Shown: positions 1-6,852 of the stretch, piece by piece
Position numbering within the stretch: the first letter of the stretch is position 1
Layout of the letters: every line of letters starts with the position of its first letter
Assembly: GCA_947631885.1 (NCBI GenBank)
Contig: CANRMZ010000041.1
Coordinates: 1 to 8,797 of the forward strand
From: an uncultured Bacilli bacterium
GTDB lineage: Bacteria; Bacillota_I; Bacilli_A; RF39; UBA660
Reading direction: 5' to 3'
DNA: 8,797 bases
Notes under the pieces: model-generated
The model's input: only the letters and a program-made list of their open reading frames with translations
What the model was told of the DNA's origin: nothing
Databases searched by the model: none
Program-made: the position numbers and the translations under genes

Positions 1-1205
1 ATGCCTATACCATGAGAAATATGAATAACATAATCACCTTTTTGCAAATCATTATAGCTAGTAACTTTTTTACCACCATAGAAGTTATTTTGATATTTAT
101 ATTCATGCTTAACATTTTCAATATCATATTCACCAATTACGATAAGATCACCTATCATAAAGCCATGATTTATCTTCATATTTTGGATAGTTGCGTGAGG
201 AAATATCTCTCTTATCTTACGAATTTCCGGTATATTCGAAAGGCAAAATACTACCTTTTTATTTTCCTTTTGCCATTTATTAACGTTTTTCTCAAGAAGC
301 TCAAAGTCTTGATTAAAGTTTTCTATTGTGGAAGATGATATAACTAAGTCTTTTTTAGATGTTTGAAAATTGTTTAAACATAGCTCATACTTAATAGGAA
401 TTTCTTCAAGATCAAACATTATTTTTTCATTAACTTCTTCTTTAGCATAGTATTCCGTTAAATCCTCTTGAAGTTTACGATAAGATGCCATTATCTGTGG
501 ACTATCAATCTTTACTACGATAGGATTTTCAGCATAATCATAAATAGAGCTTTTATCATTATCAATTATTTCATCTACGGGTTTTATAACTACTTTATCG
601 ATTTCTTTTAAAGAGGCTTGGGTACTTTCATTAAAATAACGAATGTTATCTACAATATTATCATCAAATTCAATTCTTATAGGATGCTCTTCATTAATTA
701 GAAAAACATCAACTATAAGGCCACGAACGGAAAACTCGCCCGTATAGTTTGTAAGGGTATCTTTATGATAGCCATTATCTACCAAGATACTTACTAGTTC
801 ATCTCTTTTAATACTAGTTCCTTTTTCAATAGTGATATGTCTTTGAGCTTTTTGCTTTAAGGAAGGTAAATACTTTAAAAAAGCCATTAGGTTAACTATT
901 ATAATATGGGGCTTCTCATCTAGTTTTTCTAAAGTATTTAATCTAGTAAGTTTAAGCTCTGGTGATTGAGCCTTAATCATCGTAGATATAAAATCATCAT
1001 TTATAAATAATAAAACATCTTCTGTATAGGTTTGAAATAAATTGTAATAATTGTTAGCTTCATATAAAGATGATGTTAAAACTATAATATTTTTATTCTC
1101 TTTTTTAAATAAATTTAGCACATAAAAAACGTTTAACTCACTTGTTAAACCACATGTTACAGTTTCATTATCGTATTTAAAATATTGTGCTAAATAGTCC
1201 ATCAT
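1..1205 (-). CDS. mfd: Transcription-repair coupling factor Mfd, N-terminal part (cut by window edge)
   Basis: Mfd is the ATP-driven translocase that removes RNA polymerase stalled at DNA lesions and recruits UvrA. About 401 N-terminal residues are visible and the reading frame is open to the window edge. The UvrB-homology module is recognisable: VLTSSLYEANNYY (about 42-54) matches the degenerate first strand-helix, SPELKLTRL (81-89) follows, and GEFSVRGLIVDVF (156-168) leads into PIRIEFDDNIVDNIRYF (175-191). The visible part ends in GDYVIHISHGIG (390-401), the start of the CarD-like RNA-polymerase-interacting domain. The helicase motor lies outside the window. Two in-frame ATG codons stand at 1205 and 1202. 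The first makes an ATGA overlap with the pth stop and a GGGG run lies just upstream. The polymerase-interacting domain begins roughly 80-100 residues earlier than in B. subtilis or E. coli, so the region between it and the UvrB-like module is short. pth-mfd adjacency matches Bacillus. Confidence 0.93.
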   Translation of the reverse strand, partial: MMDYLAQYFKYDNETVTCGLTSELNVFYVLNLFKKENKNIIVLTSSLYEANNYYNLFQTYTEDVLLFINDDFISTMIKAQSPELKLTRLNTLEKLDEKPHIIIVNLMAFLKYLPSLKQKAQRHITIEKGTSIKRDELVSILVDNGYHKDTLTNYTGEFSVRGLIVDVFLINEEHPIRIEFDDNIVDNIRYFNESTQASLKEIDKVVIKPVDEIIDNDKSSIYDYAENPIVVKIDSPQIMASYRKLQEDLTEYYAKEEVNEKIMFDLEEIPIKYELCLNNFQTSKKDLVISSSTIENFNQDFELLEKNVNKWQKENKKVVFCLSNIPEIRKIREIFPHATIQNMKINHGFMIGDLIVIGEYDIENVKHEYKYQNNFYGGKKVTSYNDLQKGDYVIHISHGIG

Positions 1206-1747
1206 ACCCCATTATATCTATTCATTGCGATGTCGATATTTTCTGTTACAAAACAGTTTATAATATCTTTAAAAATATCTTCCTTTAAATAATCTAACTC
1301 TTTCTTGCTAAGCTTAGATAAAACATAATCTTTAGTATCACCCAATTTATTATTACTGATTCCTACCTTAAGTTGGGCAAACTCTTGGGTTCCTAGACAG
1401 TTAATTATGCTTTTAATACCATTATGTCCTCCGGAAGACGAGTTATATTTTAACCTAAAAGTTAAAGATGGCAAGTCTAAATCGTCATGAATTACTAAGA
1501 TGTCCTTAGCATCTACCTTATAAAAATTGGCGATTCTTGCCACAGCATTACCCGATAAATTAACGTAAGTTAAAGGTTTTATGAATAACGCTTTTTCGCC
1601 ATTTATTGTGATTTCTGCGATTTGAGCATCTTTATCTTTATGCCACTTTAAAGAAGAGTCATAATTATCTAAAATATTGAATCCAACATTATGTCTTGTG
1701 TTTTCATATTCTTTTCCAGGATTACCAATTCCAACGATTAATTTCAT
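1202..1747 (-). CDS. pth: Peptidyl-tRNA hydrolase
   Basis: Pth cleaves the ester bond of peptidyl-tRNAs that drop off the ribosome, recycling the tRNA in the cytoplasm. The protein has 181 residues, near the usual bacterial length of about 190. All family landmarks are visible: VGIGNPGKEYENTRHNVGF at the N-terminus with the substrate-binding Asn9 and the catalytic His19, KPLTYVNLSG with Asn63, IHDDLDLP with Asp88, and SGGHNGIKSI with Asn109. The ATG at 1747 overlaps the stop of the upstream methyltransferase by 4 bases (ATGA), and a strong AAGGAGGG lies only 3 bases before it, so translation is probably coupled. The stop is TGA and overlaps the mfd start. The placement just before mfd is the conserved Bacillus arrangement, though the small fin gene found between them in B. 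subtilis is missing. Confidence 0.97.
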   Translation of the reverse strand: MKLIVGIGNPGKEYENTRHNVGFNILDNYDSSLKWHKDKDAQIAEITINGEKALFIKPLTYVNLSGNAVARIANFYKVDAKDILVIHDDLDLPSLTFRLKYNSSSGGHNGIKSIINCLGTQEFAQLKVGISNNKLGDTKDYVLSKLSKKELDYLKEDIFKDIINCFVTENIDIAMNRYNGV

Positions 1748-2454
1748 ATGCCCTCCTTAAAAATATTTTTATATGTTTTTAAATTCTCTATACAGATTTC
1801 TTTATTTATTTTAACGCCTTGTTTGCTATTTTTCACGGCTTTCACAAGTACTATACGGGGATTTTCTCCTTTTTTCGTAGATATTAACTGAATATTTTTG
1901 ATATTTATTTGATATTTACTCGCAAGAGTAATTAGTTCATCTAGTCTTTCAGCACGATGGACTATGTATAAATTTCCTTTATTTTTTAAGTAAGTTCGGC
2001 TTATCTTAAATATATCTTCCATCGTAAGGCTTAATTCATGTCTTGCAACTGCTTTTTCCTTTACTTTATTGATATTTATATTCTCATTTGTTTTAAAAAA
2101 AGGCGGATTACAGACTATGGCATCAAAGTACTCTGCAGAATAGTAATTACCAATATTTTTGACATCATCATTTATGATTTTGAGATTATCTTCAAGATTA
2201 TTAAGAGCGATTGACTTTTGGCCTAGTTCAAATACCTCCGGAATTAATTCAAAGCCAGTAATATTAGCATTGATATACTTAGATAAAATAAGTGATACCG
2301 CCATATTTCCTGCACACATATCAAGAATATTATGACCTTTATCTTCTGAGGCATACTCCGCTAAAAGGATGGAGTCTAATGAAAATTTAAAGTACTCACT
2401 ATCTTGGTAAATAAAGCGATCTTCGTAGTCAAACAAATCATTTTTTACTAGCAT
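1744..2454 (-). CDS. trmN6: YabB/TrmN6-type tRNA (adenine-N6)-methyltransferase
   Basis: This is a class I SAM-dependent methyltransferase of the HemK/TrmN6-like group. Members such as E. coli YfiC methylate A37 of tRNA1(Val) at N6. The protein has 236 residues. The SAM-binding motif I lies at ILDMCAGN (43-50) and the acidic end of strand 2 at Glu69 (GFELIP). The amino-methyltransferase catalytic motif NPPF is at 116-119 (DAIVCNPPFF). A C-terminal segment (SLTMEDIFKISRTYLKNKG, then NPRIVLVKA) is also typical of YabB. In motif I the second glycine expected in a GNG turn is methionine (GNM), which is unusual. The gene overlaps ricT by 17 bases upstream and pth by 4 bases downstream. In B. subtilis yabB also follows yaaT, with yabA between them; yabA is absent here. 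The family is secure; the exact tRNA substrate is inferred from homology and position. Confidence 0.88.
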   Translation of the reverse strand: MLVKNDLFDYEDRFIYQDSEYFKFSLDSILLAEYASEDKGHNILDMCAGNMAVSLILSKYINANITGFELIPEVFELGQKSIALNNLEDNLKIINDDVKNIGNYYSAEYFDAIVCNPPFFKTNENININKVKEKAVARHELSLTMEDIFKISRTYLKNKGNLYIVHRAERLDELITLASKYQINIKNIQLISTKKGENPRIVLVKAVKNSKQGVKINKEICIENLKTYKNIFKEGI

Positions 2455-3229
2455 TTAGTTCATCTGCCTTAACTTCTATTTTTTCTTCATCTACCAAGAC
2501 TTTATAGGTTCTATTTAAAATATCGACACTAATTATAGTTCCTTCTTTGCCATTAACTTTTATAATACTTCCGGTTGGCATAAGACCTTTAGAACAGCGA
2601 AGATATTCATCCTCCTCATAGCAAAGACAGCATAGTAAACGTCCACAGCAACCATTGATCTTGCTTGGATTTAAAGCTAAATTTTGATTTTTGGCCTTGT
2701 TTATAGATATTGATTCAATTTGATTTAAAAATCTCGAACAGCATAATTTTTGACCACATATTCCTACACCACCAATAAGTTTAGCTTTATCTCTTGCTCC
2801 AATTTGGCGAAGTTCAATTCTTGTGCGATATACAGCCGCTAACTTACGAGTTAGCTCTCTAAAATCAACGCGATCATCCGCAGAAAAGTTGATTAATAGT
2901 TGAGATCTATCAAAATTAAAATTAGCATTAATAACAGACATGTCAAGATTAAGTTCTTTAACAAATTCCTTGCATTTTTTAACGGCACTGCATCCATCTT
3001 TTAGATTTTTGTAATAAATTTCATCATCTTCAGGGGTTGCAATTCTTAAAATATCCTTTAATTCATCATTAGAAACATCAGCATTCTTTTCAGCAACAAC
3101 TCTACCATATTGCATACCTTTTTCTGTTTCTACGATAACATTATCATTTATATTAACTTCAAAATTAGCCTTAAAACTATATGGTTTACTAGTATTTTTA
3201 AATAATACCGAATATACTTTATAATCCAT
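2438..3229 (-). CDS. ricT: RicT (YaaT), PSP1-domain regulatory protein
   Basis: RicT is a cytoplasmic PSP1-domain protein. In B. subtilis it forms the Fe-S-containing RicA-RicF-RicT complex that aids RNase Y-dependent mRNA maturation and influences sporulation, competence and biofilm formation. The N-terminus (VYSVLFKN, then VIVETEKGMQYGRVV) and the core (ARDKAKLIGGVGICGQKLCC, and INGCCGRLLCCLCYE) are diagnostic. Counting from the ATG, cysteines fall at 80, 86, 158, 163, 164, 194, 195, 200, 201, 203 and 212, a dense set consistent with cluster ligation. I chose the ATG at 3229 because GGTGA lies 5 bases upstream and the start then lines up with Bacillus YaaT. A GTG at 3238 in the same frame is an alternative adding three residues. 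The 5' end overlaps holB by 11 bases and the 3' end overlaps the methyltransferase gene. holB-ricT adjacency is as in Bacillus. Confidence 0.93.
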   Translation of the reverse strand: MDYKVYSVLFKNTSKPYSFKANFEVNINDNVIVETEKGMQYGRVVAEKNADVSNDELKDILRIATPEDDEIYYKNLKDGCSAVKKCKEFVKELNLDMSVINANFNFDRSQLLINFSADDRVDFRELTRKLAAVYRTRIELRQIGARDKAKLIGGVGICGQKLCCSRFLNQIESISINKAKNQNLALNPSKINGCCGRLLCCLCYEEDEYLRCSKGLMPTGSIIKVNGKEGTIISVDILNRTYKVLVDEEKIEVKADELNASKK

Positions 3230-4034
3230 TTGCTTCACCCATTTCTATTACAAAGCTATCTAAAAGTAAGCCCAAATTCATATTATAATTTAACTCAGAC
3301 AAGTATTTTTCAATAATCTTTAACTTCTTAATTATATTAAAATCTTTGCTTTTTCGAAAATCAAATTCATAAGTATTATATATTAAATTCAACAAACATA
3401 CAATTTGTTCTTGGGTAGTTAATTGTTTTAATACCACATTCAAATTATACCAAGTAAGATTTTCTTTGCCATTTTCAAGCTTCTCATAGTATTCATTTGC
3501 AATGTTTTGGCATAAAGTAAATTCTTCATTACTTAATGATCCTTGCAATCTCTTTTGTTCATCAAACATTTTAATAAGTTCACAACGGCTTACAATAGTA
3601 TTAGCAACACTATCTTTATTACGTGTAATATAAAATCCCAAAATATTATCTTCGGGTTCTTCAAGAAATTTAAGCATTTTATTAAATGAAGTATCATTCA
3701 TCTTTTCGGGATATTTTATAATATAAATATTATAAGGGGTATACACAGGCATAAGGCTAAAAGCCTTTTTTAAGTTATTTATGGCATCGGTTTTAATGCT
3801 TTTACCATCAGGCTCAATTGTAATTATTGAAGGAATGGTTCCTTCATCAATTTGGTGACATATATCGCATTTACTGCAATTTTCTTCATATTCCATAGAA
3901 CATAACAATTTTTTTATAAACTGTATTAACTCTTTATAGCATTTTTCAACATCTTTTGTCTCAAATAAATAAGCGTGAGCTAATTTATTCTCACGAAATA
4001 ACGTTAGTAAATTGTTAAATACTTCTTGTTCCAC
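3219..4034 (-). CDS. holB: DNA polymerase III delta' subunit (clamp loader)
   Basis: Delta' is the non-hydrolysing AAA+ subunit of the clamp loader, working with delta and DnaX to load the beta clamp. The 271-residue product is shorter than B. subtilis HolB (about 330). Visible features are the N-terminal KLAHAYLFET in place of a working Walker A, a zinc-binding cysteine set at 45, 53, 56 and 59 (CSKCDICHQ), KMNDTSFNKMLKFLEEP (111-127), and the SRC motif at 149-151 (IVSRCELI) that supplies the trans-acting arginine. The loss of Walker A is normal for delta'. The C-terminal collar domain is weakly conserved and looks trimmed. The start is GTG, preceded by AGGAG with four intervening bases; that ribosome-binding site begins directly after the stop of the bofA-like gene, 9 bases before the start. 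It overlaps ricT downstream. holB-yaaT order matches B. subtilis, while tmk, yaaQ and yaaR, which precede holB there, are missing. Confidence 0.92.
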   Translation of the reverse strand: MEQEVFNNLLTLFRENKLAHAYLFETKDVEKCYKELIQFIKKLLCSMEYEENCSKCDICHQIDEGTIPSIITIEPDGKSIKTDAINNLKKAFSLMPVYTPYNIYIIKYPEKMNDTSFNKMLKFLEEPEDNILGFYITRNKDSVANTIVSRCELIKMFDEQKRLQGSLSNEEFTLCQNIANEYYEKLENGKENLTWYNLNVVLKQLTTQEQIVCLLNLIYNTYEFDFRKSKDFNIIKKLKIIEKYLSELNYNMNLGLLLDSFVIEMGEANGL

Positions 4035-4043
4035 TTCTCTCCT

Positions 4044-4226
4044 TTATAAAACTAGTACTAAAATTGCTAAAGTTAATATACCTGGAATACCAAAAATAGT
4101 TACAAAAGCTACATTAATTATATTTATCGGAATCATAATATTTAAAGAAGATATCATTAAGTTTAAAGCATATAGCATAAGAATTGTAATAATTACTCGT
4201 TTTATTATAGTAAATACTTTTTCCAT
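4044..4226 (-). CDS. Short BofA-family membrane protein
   Basis: This encodes a 60-residue hydrophobic protein with two likely membrane helices, about 8-28 and 36-60. The segment between and through the second helix, PINIINVAFVTIFGIPGIL (33-51), closely resembles the conserved C-terminal part of BofA (IHVPxN...AISGxLGIPG), the inhibitor of pro-sigma-K processing in B. subtilis. BofA is about 87 residues with an additional N-terminal helix, which is absent here; an in-frame TAG upstream excludes a longer start. GAGGA lies four bases before the ATG at 4226. Position supports the call: in B. subtilis bofA lies just downstream of recR. The gene is 40 bp after recR and 9 bp before holB, so it looks co-transcribed. 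Whether it acts on an intramembrane protease is unknown; no sigK or spoIVFB is visible in the window. Confidence 0.72.
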   Translation of the reverse strand: MEKVFTIIKRVIITILMLYALNLMISSLNIMIPINIINVAFVTIFGIPGILTLAILVLVL

Positions 4227-4266
4227 TTTATCCTCGATGCTAAACTATATGCCAAAATAAATTAAA

Positions 4267-4866
4267 TTATGCTATTTTCTTACGATCTTCCAAGGCTTTA
4301 TCTAGGGTTAAGACATCTAAATATTCAATCTCGGCTCCCATAGGTAAGCCATATGATAGCCTAGAAATTGTTACATCTTTTTTCTCAAATTTCTTCTTAA
4401 TATATAAAGTTGTTGTTTCACCTTCAATTGATGATTTTAAAGCTAAAATAAGCTCTGGTTTTTCTAGGGCCTCTACTCTTTTTACTAATGAGGCAATAGC
4501 TATATCATCTGGTCCAACGTTATTTATTGGTGATATAAGACCATTTAAGACGTGATACACACCTTTGTAATTACCTGCTTTTTCAAAAGAAAAAACACTT
4601 TTGTAATCTTCAATAACACATATAAGATTATGATCTCTATTTTCATCACTACAAATTGGACAAATATCTTGATCTGTTAAATTATTACAAATTTGACATG
4701 GATGTAGTTTTTGCTTAGCTACAAGCAAATTTTGTGAAAACTCACTTACTTCCTCATCATCAAGATCAAGAGTGGCAAGAGCTAATCTTTCAGCACTTTT
4801 TTCTCCAATTGTTGGTAATTTTTTATAAAAAGAAATCAGCTTTTCTAAACTGCCTGGATAGACCAT
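4267..4866 (-). CDS. recR: Recombination mediator RecR
   Basis: RecR works with RecO (and RecF) to load RecA onto SSB-coated single-stranded DNA during gap and break repair. The 199-residue length is typical. The domain order is complete: an N-terminal helix-hairpin-helix (KLPTIGEKSAERLAL, 16-30), a C4 zinc finger with cysteines 57, 60, 69 and 72 (CQICNN, CPICSD), a Toprim domain starting at VIEDYKSVF (84-92) and running through GVYHVLNGLISPI (102-114) and VGPDDI, then the conserved SRLSYGLPMGAEIEYLDVLTL (168-188). The ATG is two bases after the ebfC stop. No strong Shine-Dalgarno is obvious beyond a GGTGG about 12 bases upstream, so coupling to ebfC is likely. dnaX-ebfC-recR is one of the best conserved bacterial gene trios. 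Confidence 0.97.
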   Translation of the reverse strand: MVYPGSLEKLISFYKKLPTIGEKSAERLALATLDLDDEEVSEFSQNLLVAKQKLHPCQICNNLTDQDICPICSDENRDHNLICVIEDYKSVFSFEKAGNYKGVYHVLNGLISPINNVGPDDIAIASLVKRVEALEKPELILALKSSIEGETTTLYIKKKFEKKDVTISRLSYGLPMGAEIEYLDVLTLDKALEDRKKIA

Positions 4867-4868
4867 AA

Positions 4869-5165
4869 TTAGAATAGTCCACCCATTTGTGAATAAGCTC
4901 CTAGTTGTCCTTCTGTTTCTTTATCTATTTTAGCAAGACCATCTTTAATAGCTAACATTATCATGTCTGCTAAAATATCTTTATTCTCGGCATTAAATGC
5001 ATCATCTGAAAGTATTTCTACGGATTTAACATCTCTATTGCCTTTAAATTTAATGCTTACCCAGTCTGATTTTCCTTCAAAATCCATGGCATCAATTTTA
5101 TCTTTCTTAGCCATAATATCACGTTGCATTTTTTGGGCTTGTGCCATTATTTGTTGCATATTCAT
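4869..5165 (-). CDS. ebfC: YbaB/EbfC nucleoid-associated DNA-binding protein
   Basis: This is a small dimeric DNA-binding protein of the YbaB/EbfC family (YaaK in B. subtilis), considered nucleoid-associated and linked with RecR function through gene neighbourhood. At 98 residues it is close to the usual 100-110. The N-terminus is a Met- and Gln-rich amphipathic helix (MQQIMAQAQKMQRDI), followed by the beta-hairpin strand WVSIKFKGNRDVKSVEI (35-51) and a C-terminal helix (LADMIMLAIKDGLAKI). It ends in QMGGLF, like the MPGLF ending common in the family. The start at ATG 5165 has a textbook AAAGGAGG with about 7 bases of spacing. It lies 13 bp after dnaX and 2 bp before recR. Confidence 0.95.
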   Translation of the reverse strand: MNMQQIMAQAQKMQRDIMAKKDKIDAMDFEGKSDWVSIKFKGNRDVKSVEILSDDAFNAENKDILADMIMLAIKDGLAKIDKETEGQLGAYSQMGGLF

Positions 5166-5178
5166 ATAGTTTCCTCCT

Positions 5179-6810
5179 TTATTTAACTTCTATTTTACTA
5201 TTTAAAAATATGTCTTCAACTATTTTTTTTGAATCGGCAGCTTTTGGTTCTTCCTTCATTTCATATTTTATATTCTTAGCAAGATTATCTTTATACTCTT
5301 GCATATATTTTTCCCACGCTTCTTCACTTACCGCCGTTAATTTATACTTTTGATTAACATAACTTTCTAAAGCATCTTCAATATTAGTAATTATATCATT
5401 AATATTATCAGCAGTAGCATCAATATCTGCCTTAATAACCCAATTAGTATCTGATGCCAAAACAATTGTAGTATCAATTAACAAAGCTCTCTCTTTTTTC
5501 ATTTTTGCTAATTTTATAAACTTTTCCCAAACTTCCTTAGCATCTATTAAAAAAGTTTTGTTAGCATTTACGAAACAATTATTAACTCTAATGGCGCAAA
5601 GCTCTGTATTTACTTTTGGGAAATATTTTTCAGTATTCGAATCGTTTTTTTGCGCATCATCTGCCGCCTCTTTTGTTTTCGTTGCTATTTTTACATCATT
5701 TTCCAGGGATTTGCCAGAACTATTAGCTATTTCTTGAACATCACTTTTTTCGGCAGTTTTCATTTCCCGGGAAATATTTTTTGTAAATTTATCAATGTAA
5801 CCTAACAATATTAATTCTAAATTAGTATATGGGTCGATATTAACATTGCATTTATATATTAAAGAAGATATCTCAAATGCCATTTCTTTTAAAGTGGCAT
5901 ATTCAAGTGTCCCTTTATAATTATTCAACTTAATATCAACAGCAGCCTTTTCAATTGCACGGATCAATTTTTTACAAAGAGTTTTAAAATCTGTTGAGTG
6001 GCTTTGAGCAAAGTCAATAAAAGACAACACTTTATCAACATTGTTATTGTCAATAGCAGCTATTAGATCATCTATTTCTTTGTTTGATATCAATCCCAAA
6101 GAATCTAGTACTACTTCTTGAGTTATTTTAACTTTATTTTTTGATAATTGATCTAAAATACTTAAGGCATCACGCATTCCGCCATCAGCAAAGTCTGCAA
6201 TTTCAGTTAATGCGTCATCATCAATATCAATTGTTTCCTCTTTTGCTATTTTCCGCATATTATCAACAATGTCTTTATTACTTATTTTTTGAAAATCAAG
6301 GCGTTGGCATCGTGATAGTACGGTTATAGGTACATCCTCGATATCTGTAGTAGCTAAGATAAAAACGACGTGGCTTGGTGGTTCTTCAAGCGTTAATAGC
6401 AAAGCATTAAAAGCACTAGTACTTAGCATATGTACTTCATCAATTATATACACTTTATATTTAAAATTTGCAGGCGTTAACTTTATATTATCTATGATTT
6501 CTCTTACTTGATCAACGCCATTGTTTGAAGCAGCATCTATCTCATAAATATCACTACTTTGCCCAAAATTAAGGCAATTTTCACACTTATTGCATGGTTC
6601 TCCATCAACAGGATCTAGGCAATTGATTGCCTTAGCAAATATCTTAGCCGTACTAGTTTTACCAGTTCCCCGCGGTCCAGTGAAAATATAAGCATGTGAT
6701 ATTTTATTGTTTATTATGCTATCTTTTAAAAGTTCAATAGTTCTATTTTGTCCAACAACATCGTTAAAAGTTGAGGGTCTATATTTTCTGTATAATACTT
6801 TGTAATTCAT
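5179..6810 (-). CDS. dnaX: DNA polymerase III tau (and possibly gamma) subunit
   Basis: DnaX is the ATPase of the clamp loader, and tau also bridges it to the polymerase. I place the start at ATG 6810 (MNYKVLYRKYRP, the canonical N-terminus), giving 543 residues, because AAAGGAGG ends 5 bases before it. An ATG at 6828 lies upstream of this ribosome-binding site and is not the start. Motifs are Walker A GPRGTGKT (45-52), zinc cysteines 64, 73, 76 and 79, Walker B IIDEVH (122-127), sensor 1 ATT (153-155) and SRC (166-168). The collar domain runs to about 355, followed by a charged linker and a tau-specific C-terminal domain. Two unusual signals are embedded in the linker codons: a Noc-type palindrome (5762-5775) and an in-frame A AAA AAC heptamer at 5644-5651. 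tadA lies 42 bp upstream and ebfC 13 bp downstream. Confidence 0.96.
   Translation of the reverse strand: MNYKVLYRKYRPSTFNDVVGQNRTIELLKDSIINNKISHAYIFTGPRGTGKTSTAKIFAKAINCLDPVDGEPCNKCENCLNFGQSSDIYEIDAASNNGVDQVREIIDNIKLTPANFKYKVYIIDEVHMLSTSAFNALLLTLEEPPSHVVFILATTDIEDVPITVLSRCQRLDFQKISNKDIVDNMRKIAKEETIDIDDDALTEIADFADGGMRDALSILDQLSKNKVKITQEVVLDSLGLISNKEIDDLIAAIDNNNVDKVLSFIDFAQSHSTDFKTLCKKLIRAIEKAAVDIKLNNYKGTLEYATLKEMAFEISSLIYKCNVNIDPYTNLELILLGYIDKFTKNISREMKTAEKSDVQEIANSSGKSLENDVKIATKTKEAADDAQKNDSNTEKYFPKVNTELCAIRVNNCFVNANKTFLIDAKEVWEKFIKLAKMKKERALLIDTTIVLASDTNWVIKADIDATADNINDIITNIEDALESYVNQKYKLTAVSEEAWEKYMQEYKDNLAKNIKYEMKEEPKAADSKKIVEDIFLNSKIEVK
5630..5670 (-). other. Candidate -1 frameshift site in dnaX
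   Basis: On the coding strand the codons CAA AAA AAC (387-389 from ATG 6810) form the heptamer A AAA AAC in the correct X XXY YYZ phase, at 5651 down to 5645 plus C at 5644. A -1 slip would read CGA TTC GAA TAC and then stop at TGA (5632-5630), giving a product of about 393 residues. This ends just beyond the ATPase and collar domains, which is where bacterial gamma subunits end. An SD-like AAAGAGG lies upstream, with its GAGG at 5670-5667, 15 bases before the heptamer. No strong downstream stem is visible. AAC is a less slippery second codon than AAG in E. coli, so function is only a hypothesis; transcriptional slippage on seven A is an alternative route. Confidence 0.35.
5762..5775. promoter_or_regulatory. 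Noc-binding site (NBS)-like palindrome inside dnaX
   Basis: ATTTCCCGGGAAAT is a perfect 14-bp palindrome identical to the consensus recognised by Noc, the ParB paralogue that protects the Bacillus nucleoid from division. Extended to 16 bp (CATTTCCCGGGAAATA) it departs from the extended consensus only at the first base. It lies in the variable linker of dnaX, encoded as ATT TCC CGG GAA ATG, a G+C-rich island in AT-rich sequence. The two parS sites nearby make a ParB/Noc reading coherent. Binding is inferred from sequence identity. Confidence 0.65.
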
Positions 6811-6825
6811 AAGAACCTCCTTTAT

Positions 6826-6835
6826 CATTATACCA
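6826..6835 (-). promoter_or_regulatory. Possible extended -10 promoter for dnaX
   Basis: In the tadA-dnaX gap the minus strand carries TGGTATAAT, a perfect extended -10 element (hexamer 6832-6827). No good -35 is seen at the proper distance. Initiation would be expected near G6820, giving a leader of only about ten bases that begins with GGAGG. This could add transcription of dnaX independently of tadA, but the very short leader makes it uncertain. Confidence 0.3.
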
Positions 6836-6852
6836 ATAAATATAGTTTTATT

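Noticed and set aside
12..338. Plus-strand open frame of 108 codons
   Set aside because: It is antisense to mfd, whose minus-strand product matches the family throughout. The plus-strand translation is low-complexity hydrophobic sequence expected from the complement of AT-rich coding DNA.
4012..4260. Plus-strand open frame of 82 codons opposite the bofA-like gene
   Set aside because: The minus-strand frame has a good ribosome-binding site, operon spacing and the BofA-like GIPG segment. The plus-strand frame has no recognisable features and runs against the operon.
4963..5353. Two overlapping plus-strand frames opposite ebfC and the dnaX 3' end
   Set aside because: They are shadows of well-identified minus-strand genes, without ribosome-binding sites or family resemblance.
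6141..6329. Plus-strand open frame of 62 codons opposite dnaX
   Set aside because: It is antisense to the AAA+ domain of dnaX; the His/Gln-rich translation is an artefact of the complement.
6811..6828. Upstream ATG at 6828 as the dnaX start
   Set aside because: The AAAGGAGG ribosome-binding sequence would lie inside the gene. The ATG at 6810 has correct spacing and gives the canonical MNYKVLYRKYRP start.
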